A stretch of DNA of 56,634 bases from Clostridia bacterium (GTDB taxonomy: Bacteria; Bacillota; Clostridia; Christensenellales; CAG-138), in NCBI GenBank assembly GCA_017395105.1, contig JAFPWD010000039.1:1-56634 (forward strand), in the 5' to 3' direction. A program made the position numbers and the translations under genes. Below are positions 42,110 to 50,130 of this stretch, piece by piece (positions within the stretch are counted from its first letter, which is position 1; the number at the start of each line of letters is the position of its first letter). The notes under the pieces are model-generated. The model was not told where the DNA came from, searched no databases, and saw nothing but the letters and a program-made list of their open reading frames with translations.

Positions 42110-43468
42110 TTACGGCCTTCCATAGCCACCGTAGCCGTAGCCGCCCTGATTTATGTAGTCCGATGCTTTTCCAAGAGTAACGCTCAGCTTTTTCTCAACG
42201 TATTCATGCCCTTCGAGCACCTGCACCGTAACCTCGACCGTTTCACCGGCCGCGTAGTACTGAAGGCGGTTTTCAAGGTTTGAAAGGCTCGTAACGCGGA
42301 TGCCGTCGAAATGGGTGATGATGCTCTTGAGCGTTATGCCCGCCGTGGCTGCCGGGCTGTTTGCGCCCATCGAGGTCACGTAAACGCCCTGCGGTATGCC
42401 GTAGGAGGCGGAGATGCTCGAGGTGATGTCCTCTCCGCGAACGCCGAGATACGATGCGTTTTCGCTCGAAACCTTCTCGCGCGTGGTGCGGTTCATAAGA
42501 TCCTCGATTATCGGGGTTGCGGGGGTGATGGCGATGGCGTAGCCCATGCCCTCGACCTCGGTGGAGCTGAATTTTGCGGAGTTTATGCCGATAAGCTCGC
42601 CGCTCATATTCAGAAGCGCGCCGCCCGAGTTGCCGGGGTTGATGGCGGCATCGGTCTGGATCATGATCGCATCCGTGGTGTCGATCCGGCGGCCGAGAGC
42701 GCTTACTATGCCCGTGGTGACGGACTGGCCGTAGCCGAGCGCGTTGCCTATCGCAACCACCTGACGGCCGACCTTGAGCGTATCGGAATTGCCTATCTTC
42801 GCCTGCTTTATCGCGCTCGAGGTGCTCTCTTTAATATCCGAAAGCTTAACGGCGATGACCGCCAGATCGTTGTCGGGATCGGTGCCCTTTGCAACCGCTT
42901 CGCACACCTCGTTATCCACAAAGCATACCGAGAGCGTGGTCGCCTTATCCACAACATGATTGTTTGTTACGATAAGAAGCTCGGTTTCGTTTGTTCCGAA
43001 GATTATGCCCGTGCCGCTCGATTCAAGCTGCTGCGTTTGGGGCTGCCCCCAGCCGAACAGTCCGAAAAAGCTCTGCACCTCTTGAACGCTGATGTTTGTG
43101 ATGGATACCATCGCGGGCATTGCGCTCTCGGCTATCGTGCTGACGTCAAGAACCTGAGAGCTTTCGCCGCTCTGCGGATAGGTGATGGTGGAGATGCCGC
43201 CGTTTTCGCCCGTTTTGGGGGACGGCGTGTTCGTTTCCTTGGGAGCGGCAGTTGCTTCGATCACCGTTCTGTCCGATTCGGCGGGGGTCTTGCCCTTGAA
43301 GAGCGAATTAACGCCGTAAAATGCCGCCGCCGCCGCCGCTCCGAACAGGATGCCGCTCAGCACGAGCGCGCAGAGCCTTCGCGCAAGTCCCGTGCTCTTT
43401 TTCTTTTGCGCCCTCACGGGCTCGACGGGATATTCATTATCCGCGCCGTAGTTTTCTTTTTCATACAT
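42110..43468 (-). CDS. HtrA/DegP-like serine protease with PDZ domain
   Basis: A 452-residue membrane-anchored protein quality-control protease. A cytoplasmic N-terminus, one membrane helix (about 32-55) and a linker precede the trypsin-like domain with catalytic His171 (TNNHVV), Asp201 (DNDLAV) and Ser281 (GNSGGAL). A single PDZ domain (about 345-430) starts YLGVRGEDI. The extreme C-terminus is Gly/Tyr-rich (GGYGYGGYGRP). All catalytic residues are intact. It is monocistronic, behind AAAGGAGG, and faces the YcxB-like gene across a terminator. Confidence 0.96.
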   Translation of the reverse strand: MYEKENYGADNEYPVEPVRAQKKKSTGLARRLCALVLSGILFGAAAAAAFYGVNSLFKGKTPAESDRTVIEATAAPKETNTPSPKTGENGGISTITYPQSGESSQVLDVSTIAESAMPAMVSITNISVQEVQSFFGLFGWGQPQTQQLESSGTGIIFGTNETELLIVTNNHVVDKATTLSVCFVDNEVCEAVAKGTDPDNDLAVIAVKLSDIKESTSSAIKQAKIGNSDTLKVGRQVVAIGNALGYGQSVTTGIVSALGRRIDTTDAIMIQTDAAINPGNSGGALLNMSGELIGINSAKFSSTEVEGMGYAIAITPATPIIEDLMNRTTREKVSSENASYLGVRGEDITSSISASYGIPQGVYVTSMGANSPAATAGITLKSIITHFDGIRVTSLSNLENRLQYYAAGETVEVTVQVLEGHEYVEKKLSVTLGKASDYINQGGYGYGGYGRP

Positions 43469-43759
43469 GGCAGAATGCCTCCTTTATTTTGCTTTACCAT
43501 TTATTGTACCACAAAATCTTAAATGCGACTTAAAACTTTATGAATTTTTTGTGTCTTTTTTTGCGAAAACGCTGCTCGGGCGAATAAAAAACGAACGGAA
43601 GTGCGCCGAAAGCAGAAAAAGAGGAAGAAGGGGAGATAGGGCATTTCAGCCGAATAGAACTCTGTCATCAATACAAACGAACCCGAAATACCGTGCGTAT
43701 TCCAGGATCTCGCTTTAGGTTTCGGCCGAAAACTGCGCAGCGCATCAAAAGAGATGCAT

Positions 43760-43921
43760 TTAATCGTTGCTTTTAGCCGTATCAATATTTCGTATATGTT
43801 CGCGCATAATAAGATTGATATACTGGGAAAGCGAGCGATCATCACGCTCTGCCTCGACACGGATGCGCTCAAGTATGTCTGCATCTATCGTAATGCTGAT
43901 TTTTTCTTTAAGCGGTTTCAT
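43760..43921 (-). CDS. Ribbon-helix-helix DNA-binding protein (Arc/CopG-like)
   Basis: A 53-residue protein: KISITIDADILERIRVEAERDDRSLSQYINLIMREH is split into a beta strand and two helices as in ribbon-helix-helix repressors, most of which are antitoxins or plasmid/phage regulators. The ATG at 43921 is chosen because the upstream GAGGTGATG leaves a workable distance; earlier in-frame ATG codons overlap that site. No toxin gene is evident beside it. A divergent membrane protein gene starts about 135 bases away; the shared intergenic region has direct repeats that could be the binding sites. Confidence 0.8.
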   Translation of the reverse strand: MKPLKEKISITIDADILERIRVEAERDDRSLSQYINLIMREHIRNIDTAKSND

Positions 43922-43942
43922 TACTCGCATCACCTCAAGATT

Positions 43943-43997
43943 ATTATAGGATAAAATGCGAAAAAAGATTGACAAGTAGGATAAAGTAGTATAAAAT
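43943..43997. promoter_or_regulatory. Divergent promoter region with TAGGATAAA direct repeats
   Basis: Plus strand: TTGACA (43969-43974), 17 bases, TAAAAT (43992-43997). Minus strand: TATAAT (43948-43943) with a poor -35. TAGGATAAAAT (43947 onward) and TAGGATAAAGT (43977 onward) are direct repeats 30 bases apart, and AGTATAAAAT lies a little further on. They overlap both promoters, as expected of ribbon-helix-helix operators. Confidence 0.5.
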
Positions 43998-44056
43998 AAG
44001 AATCAATCCCACTAAAATGCGGGGTTGATTCAAAGCAGATTAGGAGGAGCAAATGC

Positions 44057-44563
44057 ATGGAAACCATCCACTATGTCACATCGTTGCTAACGTTTTACCT
44101 CAAAGGATCGATCCGGAATGAGCAGAATTTCATTAAGTTTACAGAACCGAACACAGTTTTGGGGCTGATACCATTGGGCTCGAAGAAGAAAAACGTTCCG
44201 ATCAACCAAATATCATCGGTAACCAGCAATTTCAAATTGAAGTTACTAAAACTCTTGTTAGGCGTTGTTGCAGCTATTGCGGGCTTTGCCGCAATGTTCT
44301 CTAAGGGCGGCTTTATCGGCGGTCTGATAATACTCATAGTTGCAGTGAACTGGGTTTTGGATGCATTTGAGATTCAGCTTCAGGTCAACATGACTTCGGG
44401 TCGCAGCAAGCTTATAGATTTCTTTATCTTCGATAAGAACAAGGCAGAACAGGCTGAAAAGCAGATCAATGCTTTGATTTCAAACCGTCTCGATGATACG
44501 AACACACGCGAACAAACCAATCGCATTGTAGATGCTATCGGCAATTTGAAGGGTCAGAATTAA
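44057..44563 (+). CDS. Membrane protein of unknown function, PH-like
   Basis: A 168-residue protein with a central hydrophobic hairpin (about residues 60-105) flanked by polar parts. The pattern, a beta-rich start (FIKFTEPNTVLGLIPLGSKKKNVPINQISSV in two pieces), two helices, then QLQVNMTSGRSKLIDFFIFDKNKAE, resembles bacterial PH-domain membrane proteins that sit on the inner side of the membrane. AGGAGG lies nine bases before the ATG. Divergent to the ribbon-helix-helix gene and possibly controlled by it. No specific function can be assigned. Confidence 0.7.
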   Translation: METIHYVTSLLTFYLKGSIRNEQNFIKFTEPNTVLGLIPLGSKKKNVPINQISSVTSNFKLKLLKLLLGVVAAIAGFAAMFSKGGFIGGLIILIVAVNWVLDAFEIQLQVNMTSGRSKLIDFFIFDKNKAEQAEKQINALISNRLDDTNTREQTNRIVDAIGNLKGQN

Positions 44564-44590
44564 TCGTTTTTTCACGCACAATAAATAAGG

Positions 44591-44660
44591 AGCGCATCCG
44601 CCTTAGTGATGCGCTCGCATTGGATAGAAGTCTGCATCAAAATCGGGAATGCAGACTTCG
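44591..44660. terminator. Two adjacent terminator hairpins between convergent genes
   Basis: GAGCGCATC/GATGCGCTC (44591-44617) is followed on the minus strand by CTTATTTATT. GAAGTCTGCAT/ATGCAGACTTC (44628-44660) is followed on the plus strand by GGCTTTATTT. Each serves one of the convergent genes. Confidence 0.75.
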
Positions 44661-44681
44661 GCTTTATTTGAAATATAATAA

Positions 44682-45719
44682 TTATTTCGTAAGATACGCC
44701 ATAAGCAGCTTATAGGTATTCTCAAGCCCCTTAATATGGGTGCGCTCATAGCCATGGCTGTTCGCGGTGCCGGGGCCGATGGCGGCATGGCGGATATCGT
44801 AGCCCGCAAGCACGCTCGGGTCGCAGTCCGTGCCGTAATGCGGGGTGAAGATATCCATAACGAAGTCCGCGCCCGAAGCCTTCGCCGCCTCGCGCAGCTC
44901 GTTCGTCATGCCCCAATGGTAGGGGAAGCGCGAATCCTTGCAGAAGATGGAAACCTTCTTCTCGTCCGAATTCTGATCGGGGCCGGTGGGGGCGATGTCG
45001 ATGGCAAGGATGTCCTTCACGTCCTCGGGCAGATAGACCGTGCCGTGGCCGATCTCCTCATACATGGCGAAATACGCATAAACCTTGCGGTTCAGCTTTA
45101 TTCCCTGTTCCTTGATGCGCTTCATAGCCGCAAGCAGCACGGCGGCGCAGGCCTTGTCGTCGATAAAGCGGGATTTGATATAGCCCGATGCGGTGAACTC
45201 AAAGCGCGGATAAAGCGCGATCATATCGCCTGTGTCGATGCCGAGCGCAAGGGTGTCGGCGGCCGATTTAACGTCCTCATCGAGCACCACGCAAACGTTC
45301 GTGCGGTAGTCGGGAAGCGCCACGCGCAGCTCCTCCTCGGTAACGTGAACGCTGTTCGGAGTGCGGCAGATCGAACCCGTGTAAACCTTGCCGTCGCGCG
45401 TGTAGATGCGAACATTCTCCGTTACGCAGTAGAATGGGTACAGACCGCCAACGGCGCATACGTTCAGCGTGCCGTCCGAATTGACGTGGCGCACCATCAG
45501 GCCGATGTCGTCCAGATGCGCGGTAACGACAAGCGCTTCGCCCTCGCCGCCGAGGTTTGCTATAACGCCGCCCTTGCGTGTTACCTCGTAGGGAACCTTG
45601 ATCTCGTCGAGCATCTCGCAGATAAGCGCCTGCACTTCCTCGTACTGACCCGTGGTGCTGTCCTTTTCAAGCAAACGCTCAAAGGAATTCAAGCAGTATT
45701 TTTGATCGAAATTGTTCAT
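44682..45719 (-). CDS. M42-family metallo-aminopeptidase
   Basis: A 345-residue cytosolic di-zinc aminopeptidase (glutamyl aminopeptidase/FrvX/deblocking group). The metal ligands appear in TAHLDDIGLMV (His, Asp), FIDDKACAAVLLAAM (bridging Asp), MYEEIGHG (catalytic Glu-Glu), and near the end GTANSHGYERTH (His). Length is normal. AGGAG precedes the start. It lies 43 bases after the pyroglutamyl peptidase gene in a three-gene operon, which pairs two exopeptidases of complementary specificity. Confidence 0.93.
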   Translation of the reverse strand: MNNFDQKYCLNSFERLLEKDSTTGQYEEVQALICEMLDEIKVPYEVTRKGGVIANLGGEGEALVVTAHLDDIGLMVRHVNSDGTLNVCAVGGLYPFYCVTENVRIYTRDGKVYTGSICRTPNSVHVTEEELRVALPDYRTNVCVVLDEDVKSAADTLALGIDTGDMIALYPRFEFTASGYIKSRFIDDKACAAVLLAAMKRIKEQGIKLNRKVYAYFAMYEEIGHGTVYLPEDVKDILAIDIAPTGPDQNSDEKKVSIFCKDSRFPYHWGMTNELREAAKASGADFVMDIFTPHYGTDCDPSVLAGYDIRHAAIGPGTANSHGYERTHIKGLENTYKLLMAYLTK

Positions 45720-45762
45720 GGTTTTCTCCTGTGATCTATTGTATTTTCTGCCTTTCGGCTTT

Positions 45763-46377
45763 TTAGCTGTTCAAGTGTTCGGCGATGGGCGCTATCGCCG
45801 CCTCTATCGCGGAAGCTACGTCGTTTATGTTCATGCTTGGCACATTTGCTCCCTTGCTTGCCGCCTGCTCGGGAATGAACGGAACGTGCATAAAGCCGCC
45901 GATGGTATTTGGAAATTCGTTTTTCAGCGCATGCAGCACCGAGTACATAAGCTCGTTGCAAACGAAGGTTCCGGCGGTGTTTGAAACCTCGGCGGGTATG
46001 CCCCTTTCGCGTATTGCTTCGACCATCTTTTTTATGGGCAGCGAGGAAAAATACGCATCGGGCGCAGAGGGGAATATCGGCTCGTCCGAAGGGGCAAAGC
46101 TCGCATTGTCGGCGATTCGCGCATCCATAAGGTTGATCGCCACGCGCTCGGGCGTGATCGCGGCTCTTCCGCCCGCCTGCCCGATGCAGAGCACCGCATC
46201 CGGCTTTTCGCACCGTATCGCTTCGATGACAATGCGCGAAGCCGCGCGGAAAACGGTCGGCACGGTCAGCTTGACTATATCAATGCCTCCCACATTGCCA
46301 ACGAGCGAGACCGCCTTTTGCGCGGGGTTCACTTTTTCGCCGCCGAAGGGATCGAAGGCGGTCAGAAGCAATTTCAT
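45763..46377 (-). CDS. pcp: Pyroglutamyl-peptidase I
   Basis: A 204-residue cysteine peptidase (family C15) that removes N-terminal pyroglutamate. The catalytic triad is visible: Glu77 in ITPERVAINL, Cys140 in NTAGTFVCNELMY and His164 in GGFMHVPF. MKLLLTAFDPFGG is the family's start. GAGGTGA precedes the ATG, which lies six bases after the methyltransferase stop. Confidence 0.95.
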   Translation of the reverse strand: MKLLLTAFDPFGGEKVNPAQKAVSLVGNVGGIDIVKLTVPTVFRAASRIVIEAIRCEKPDAVLCIGQAGGRAAITPERVAINLMDARIADNASFAPSDEPIFPSAPDAYFSSLPIKKMVEAIRERGIPAEVSNTAGTFVCNELMYSVLHALKNEFPNTIGGFMHVPFIPEQAASKGANVPSMNINDVASAIEAAIAPIAEHLNS

Positions 46378-46383
46378 ATGGGT

Positions 46384-47562
46384 TCACCTCAATTTTTCAA
46401 AAAAGCCGCCGTTTTCAAGCAGCGCGTGAAGCGTTTGCTCGGTCTTCATAGCTGAAAGCGCGGTTTCGACATCATTGAGCGCCGCTTTTCTTTTTTCAAG
46501 CGGGATATTCGTTTTCTTCGCGCGTATCGCAAGGTTTTTAGGCGTGTGCGAAAGCTCAACAAACTCCATCACCCTTGAGGAATACCCGAGCGAATAAAGG
46601 AGCTTTTGGCGAATGGAATCGGTCATAAGCGCGCAAATGCGCTCCCTTAAAATGCCGCCATCGTCGAAGAGCGGGAACGCCGAAAGCTCGGCGGTTTTAT
46701 TTAGCTCATGCTGGCAGCAGGGGGAGGAAAGGATGTATTTCGCGCCGAAGCGGACGGCGTTAAAGAGCGCAAAGTCGGTCGCGGTGTCGCAGGCGTGGAG
46801 TGAGAGCATAAGGTCGATTTTTCCGCCGTTTTCGCTCGCGTAGTCCGCTATGTCGCCGCAGTAAAAGCTTAGGTTTTTATAACCGTATTTTTTAGATAAC
46901 TGCGAGCAAAAATCTATAACTTCGCGCTTGAGATCGAGCCCTGTCATAACTACGGGGCGCTTTGCTATCTCGGTGAAATAGTAGTAAACGATGAAGGTAA
47001 GATAGCTCTTGCCGCAGCCGAAATCGACTATGCGCAGCGGCGCGGCTTCGGATGCGGGCTCGTCCTTCACAAGCTCGTCTATAAGCTCCATAAAGCGGTT
47101 GATCTGGCGGAATTTATCGTTCATGGACTTGATTATCCGCCCGTCCGCATCCATAACGCCCATATCCACGAGCGGGGGTATCACGCCGCGGTTTGAAAGA
47201 AGATAGCTCTTTTCGCGGTTTCGTGCGTTCTCAGCTTTGGGCGCAGTTTTTGCGGCGTGCTTTCCCGCCAAAAGCTTGCCCTTCTTGCTTATTTTGGCGG
47301 TGAATTCGTATTTTTCGCTCCATGCGTTGAGCTGCGAAAAATCCGAAAAAAGCTCCGCTATGCGGCTCTGCGCATTTTCAAGCGGGATGCGCTCGTGAAA
47401 TGCCTGTTTCTCGGTAAGCTTCTCGGCAAAGTATTCGCCGCCCGCAAGATTCAGGCTGATGCGCCGAAATTCGCCGCTTTTCGCGCCGCTGAGTATGATC
47501 TTATATGCGCCCGAGGAGAGAACCTCGGCTATCAGCTCGTTTATATCTTTCAAATCTTTCAA
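46384..47562 (-). CDS. SAM-dependent methyltransferase (PF13679-like)
   Basis: A 392-residue class I methyltransferase. The SAM-binding motif I is RIVDFGCGKSYLTFIVYYY (about 195-213); LDLKREVIDFCSQ is motif II and LMSLHACDTATDFAL motif IV, where the HACDTAT sequence marks the Methyltransf_32 group. The first 120 residues have FRRISLNLAGGEYFAEKL, a beta-rich region of unknown role. The group is usually considered to act on RNA or protein; the substrate is unknown. The start is a TTG at 47562 with a weak ribosome binding site. It leads the operon with pcp and the M42 peptidase. Confidence 0.85.
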   Translation of the reverse strand: MKDLKDINELIAEVLSSGAYKIILSGAKSGEFRRISLNLAGGEYFAEKLTEKQAFHERIPLENAQSRIAELFSDFSQLNAWSEKYEFTAKISKKGKLLAGKHAAKTAPKAENARNREKSYLLSNRGVIPPLVDMGVMDADGRIIKSMNDKFRQINRFMELIDELVKDEPASEAAPLRIVDFGCGKSYLTFIVYYYFTEIAKRPVVMTGLDLKREVIDFCSQLSKKYGYKNLSFYCGDIADYASENGGKIDLMLSLHACDTATDFALFNAVRFGAKYILSSPCCQHELNKTAELSAFPLFDDGGILRERICALMTDSIRQKLLYSLGYSSRVMEFVELSHTPKNLAIRAKKTNIPLEKRKAALNDVETALSAMKTEQTLHALLENGGFFEKLR

Positions 47563-47708
47563 AGCAAATTCTTTCGTTTGTTCGTTTTACGGCGGTGGTT
47601 TTGCAGCTCGAACGCGCCGCAAGCTATAGTTTATCACCATTTCGCGCCGCATACAAGGCGCGGAAGCGGGGGAGGGGCAAAAGATTTTGAGAAAATTTAT
47701 AAAAACGC

Positions 47709-47736
47709 TTGAAAAATCAATAGTTTGCGTTATAAT
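47709..47736 (+). promoter_or_regulatory. Promoter of the mrnC-rlmB-sigH cluster
   Basis: TTGAAA (47709-47714), 16 bases, TATAAT (47731-47736). A second TATAAT at 47738-47743 lies six bases on. Transcription would begin near or at the first possible mrnC start. Confidence 0.7.
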
Positions 47737-47745
47737 GTATAATTG

Positions 47746-48216
47746 ATGGAATATGCAAACAATACAATTGACCCAAAGCCGAACGGCGGAATGGAAACGC
47801 AGCTCATGCAGCGCACGCAAGGAGCCTTCCGCAATTCGGGCGATCCCGCGCAGCTTGCGCCGCTCTCACTCGCCTATATCGGCGACACGGTGTACGATCT
47901 TTTCGTGCGCACGATGCTGCTTGAGACCACGACCCTGACCGTGCACGGTCTTCACAAGCGCGCCGCGAAGCTCGTTTGCGCCAAGGCGCAGGCGGAAGCA
48001 TTTCGCGCGATAGAACCGATGCTCGGCGAAAAGGAGCTTGCCGTGTATAAGCGCGGCAGGAATTCGCATATCGGCACCGTTCCCAAGAGCGCTTCGATAA
48101 TGGATTATCGCACCGCCACGGGGCTTGAGGCGCTGATAGGCTTTCTGTACCTATCGGGCGAAAACGGGCGAATAAACGAAATTATGAGGCTGATCCTTTC
48201 GGAAAGCGCCGAATAA
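47746..48216 (+). CDS. mrnC: Mini-ribonuclease 3
   Basis: A 156-residue RNase III-like protein without the double-stranded RNA-binding domain; in Bacillus it matures 23S rRNA. PLSLAYIGDTVYDLFVR carries the catalytic Asp, and MDYRTATGLEALIGFLYL the second acidic motif (Glu). The start is uncertain: the promoter at 47709-47736 would place transcription start next to the ATG at 47746, which then would be leaderless. The in-frame ATG at 47791, also without a strong ribosome binding site, would leave a leader of about 45 bases and still give a complete domain. It opens the conserved mrnC-rlmB-x-sigH cluster. Confidence 0.93.
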   Translation: MEYANNTIDPKPNGGMETQLMQRTQGAFRNSGDPAQLAPLSLAYIGDTVYDLFVRTMLLETTTLTVHGLHKRAAKLVCAKAQAEAFRAIEPMLGEKELAVYKRGRNSHIGTVPKSASIMDYRTATGLEALIGFLYLSGENGRINEIMRLILSESAE

Positions 48217-48244
48217 AGTATAAACGAAAAACAAGGAGTAAATC

Positions 48245-49672
48245 ATGGCAGACTACACCAACAATTCAAGGCGCTTTGGCGGCAAGGGCGGCTCCGGCCG
48301 CGGCGGAAACTTCGGCGGCGGCAGAGGCTACGGCGAAAAGAGCTTCGAGCGCAAGCCCTTCGGCGAGAAAAAGCCCTATGAGGGCAAGCCCCGTTTCGAC
48401 GGCGAGCGCGGAGCGAGAAGCTTTGAGGGCAAGCCCCGCTTTGACGGTGAACGCCGCTTCGATGCCAAGCCCCGCTTTGAGGGCAAGTCCTTTGGCGAAA
48501 GAAAATTCGACGGCAAGCCCCGTTTCGATGGCGAGCGCGGCGGCAGGAGCTACGGTGATAAGCCCCGCTTTGAGGGCAGGCCTCGCTTCGACGGCGAGCA
48601 CGGCGGCAGAGGCTTTGGCGATAAGCCCCGCTTTGAGGGAAAGCCCCGCTTCGACGGCGAGCGCGGCGGCAGAGGCTATGGTGATAAGCCCCGCTTTGAG
48701 GGCAAGCCCCGCTTCGACCGCGAGCGCGGCGGCAGAGGCTATGGCGATAAGCCCCGCTTTGAGGGCAAGCCCCGCTTCGATGGCGAGCGCGGCGGCAGAG
48801 GCTATGGCGATAAGCCCCGCTTTGACGGCGAGCGCCGCTTCGAGGGCAAACCGCGCTTTGATGAAAGGCCGCGCTTTGAAAGGCCTGAATTTGTGCAGGA
48901 AACCCCGATCGATCCCGAGAATCTGCCGAATATCATCATGGGCAGAAACCCCGTGCGCGAGGCAGTCAAGAGCGGCAGGAGCATCGACCGCATTCTCGTT
49001 ACCGCGGAGCACGACGGCTCGCTCGGCGAGATCGTGGCTATGGCGCGCGAAAAGAACCTTGTTATCCGCGAGGTGGACAGGCGCAGGCTCGATGAAATTT
49101 GCATGCCCTTCGGGCACGATGGCAAGCCGGGCAACCATCAGGGCATAGTTGCGGAAATACCCGGCGTTGAGTACAGTGAGCTTTCGGATATCCTTGCCTA
49201 CGCCGAGGAAAAGGGCGAAAAGCCCTTCGTTATCCTGCTCGACGGCATCGAGGATCCCCATAACCTCGGCTCCATCATAAGAAGCGCCGAATGCGCGGGC
49301 GCACACGGCGTTGTGATACCTAAAAGGCGCTCCGCTCCCGTTACCGCAACCGTGGTAAAGACCTCGGCGGGTGCGGCGGAGCACATGCGCATAGCTCGCG
49401 TTGTGAATATCGTTGCCGCGATGGAGCAGCTCAAGGAAGCTGGTCTTTGGATCGCGGGCGCGGATATGGCGGGCGAAAGCATGTATAAAACCGATATGAA
49501 GGGCGGCTTTGCGCTCGTTATCGGCGGCGAGGGCGACGGCCTGGGCAAGCTCGTGAAGGAAAAATGCGATTTTCTCGTTTCCATCCCGATCAAGGGCAGC
49601 ATCGATTCGCTGAATGCGGCGGTCGCGGCGGCGATAATCATGTTTGAAAAGAACAGGCAGGATGCACAGTGA
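48245..49672 (+). CDS. rlmB: 23S rRNA 2'-O-methyltransferase RlmB with a long repetitive N-terminal extension
   Basis: A 475-residue SpoU-family enzyme. The C-terminal 245 residues are a complete TrmH/RlmB protein: the N-terminal substrate domain begins NIIMGRNPVREAV, and the knotted SAM domain has EDPHNLGSIIRSAEC, GGEGDGLGKLV and IPIKGSIDSLNAAVAAAI. Family enzymes methylate G2251 (E. coli numbering) of 23S rRNA. The first about 215 residues consist of repeats rich in Lys, Arg, Phe, Gly and Asp (KPRFEGKPRFDGERGGRGYGD), which are probably disordered and resemble RGG-type RNA-binding tails. AAGGAG precedes the ATG. It is followed by a GTG overlap with the next gene. Confidence 0.93.
   Translation: MADYTNNSRRFGGKGGSGRGGNFGGGRGYGEKSFERKPFGEKKPYEGKPRFDGERGARSFEGKPRFDGERRFDAKPRFEGKSFGERKFDGKPRFDGERGGRSYGDKPRFEGRPRFDGEHGGRGFGDKPRFEGKPRFDGERGGRGYGDKPRFEGKPRFDRERGGRGYGDKPRFEGKPRFDGERGGRGYGDKPRFDGERRFEGKPRFDERPRFERPEFVQETPIDPENLPNIIMGRNPVREAVKSGRSIDRILVTAEHDGSLGEIVAMAREKNLVIREVDRRRLDEICMPFGHDGKPGNHQGIVAEIPGVEYSELSDILAYAEEKGEKPFVILLDGIEDPHNLGSIIRSAECAGAHGVVIPKRRSAPVTATVVKTSAGAAEHMRIARVVNIVAAMEQLKEAGLWIAGADMAGESMYKTDMKGGFALVIGGEGDGLGKLVKEKCDFLVSIPIKGSIDSLNAAVAAAIIMFEKNRQDAQ
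48554..48835 (+). repeat. Tandem 63-base repeat inside rlmB
   Basis: Four nearly identical 63-base copies begin at 48554, 48617, 48680 and 48743, each encoding 21 residues (GDKPRFEGKPRFDGERGGRGY type). A partial fifth starts at 48806. More degenerate half-units extend back to about 48370. Confidence 0.93.
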
Positions 49673-50130
49673 ACGAGGAAAAAGCGCGGGAGCTCTTTGA
49701 AAAATACGTAAAAAAGCTTCGCATCTCCCCGCAGTGGGACGTGAAGTTAGAGTTCGTGCGCGACGGTGAGTGGCGAAAGACCGGCGATTTCAAGATCGAT
49801 TGCGATGATAGAAAGGCAATTCTGCTTTTGAACGCCGCAGCGCCAAAGCAGACCAATATCGAGGAAGTGATAGTTCACGAGCTTATGCATATAAAGCTCT
49901 ATCCGCTCGATCAGGTCACGGAATCACTAATTACCGCTAATTTTGAAGAGGGAACGCCCGCCCGCGATTTTGCATACACGCAGTTCTTCACCGCGCTGGA
50001 GCAGACCGTGGAGGAGCTTACAAAATGCTTCCTTCTTGAATTCGGGGAGAACAGGGAGCTTTCGTTCGGGCGGTGTGAAAAGAATCGCTCGTTCAACGAT
50101 CTTTATGAAGGGCTTAAAAATATCGAATGA
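49669..50130 (+). CDS. HExxH putative metalloprotein
   Basis: A 153-residue soluble protein with VIVHELMHIKLYPLDQ (residues about 66-81), a zincin-type HExxH motif; a Glu or His further on (TVEELTK or FENRE-like region) might complete a metal site. No signal peptide. It starts at a GTG that overlaps the rlmB stop (GTGA) and ends overlapping the sigH ATG, so it is translationally coupled with both. In Bacillota this slot between rlmB and sigH usually holds rae1/yacP, a NYN ribonuclease; this protein is unrelated by motif. Protease activity is inference. Confidence 0.75.
   Translation: MNEEKARELFEKYVKKLRISPQWDVKLEFVRDGEWRKTGDFKIDCDDRKAILLLNAAAPKQTNIEEVIVHELMHIKLYPLDQVTESLITANFEEGTPARDFAYTQFFTALEQTVEELTKCFLLEFGENRELSFGRCEKNRSFNDLYEGLKNIE

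Noticed and set aside
43519-43884. A 121-codon minus-strand frame downstream of and overlapping the ribbon-helix-helix gene, considered as toxin partner
   Set aside because: It overlaps the ribbon-helix-helix gene in another frame, has no ribosome binding site and no toxin-like motif.
48370-48835. Possible CRISPR array (regular repeats)
   Set aside because: Repeats are contiguous with no unique spacers and encode an in-frame 21-residue unit, so this is a coding tandem repeat.
48266-49384. A 372-codon minus-strand frame opposite rlmB with striking internal repeats
   Set aside because: The repeats simply mirror the tandem repeats of the rlmB extension; the methyltransferase motifs fix the coding strand.
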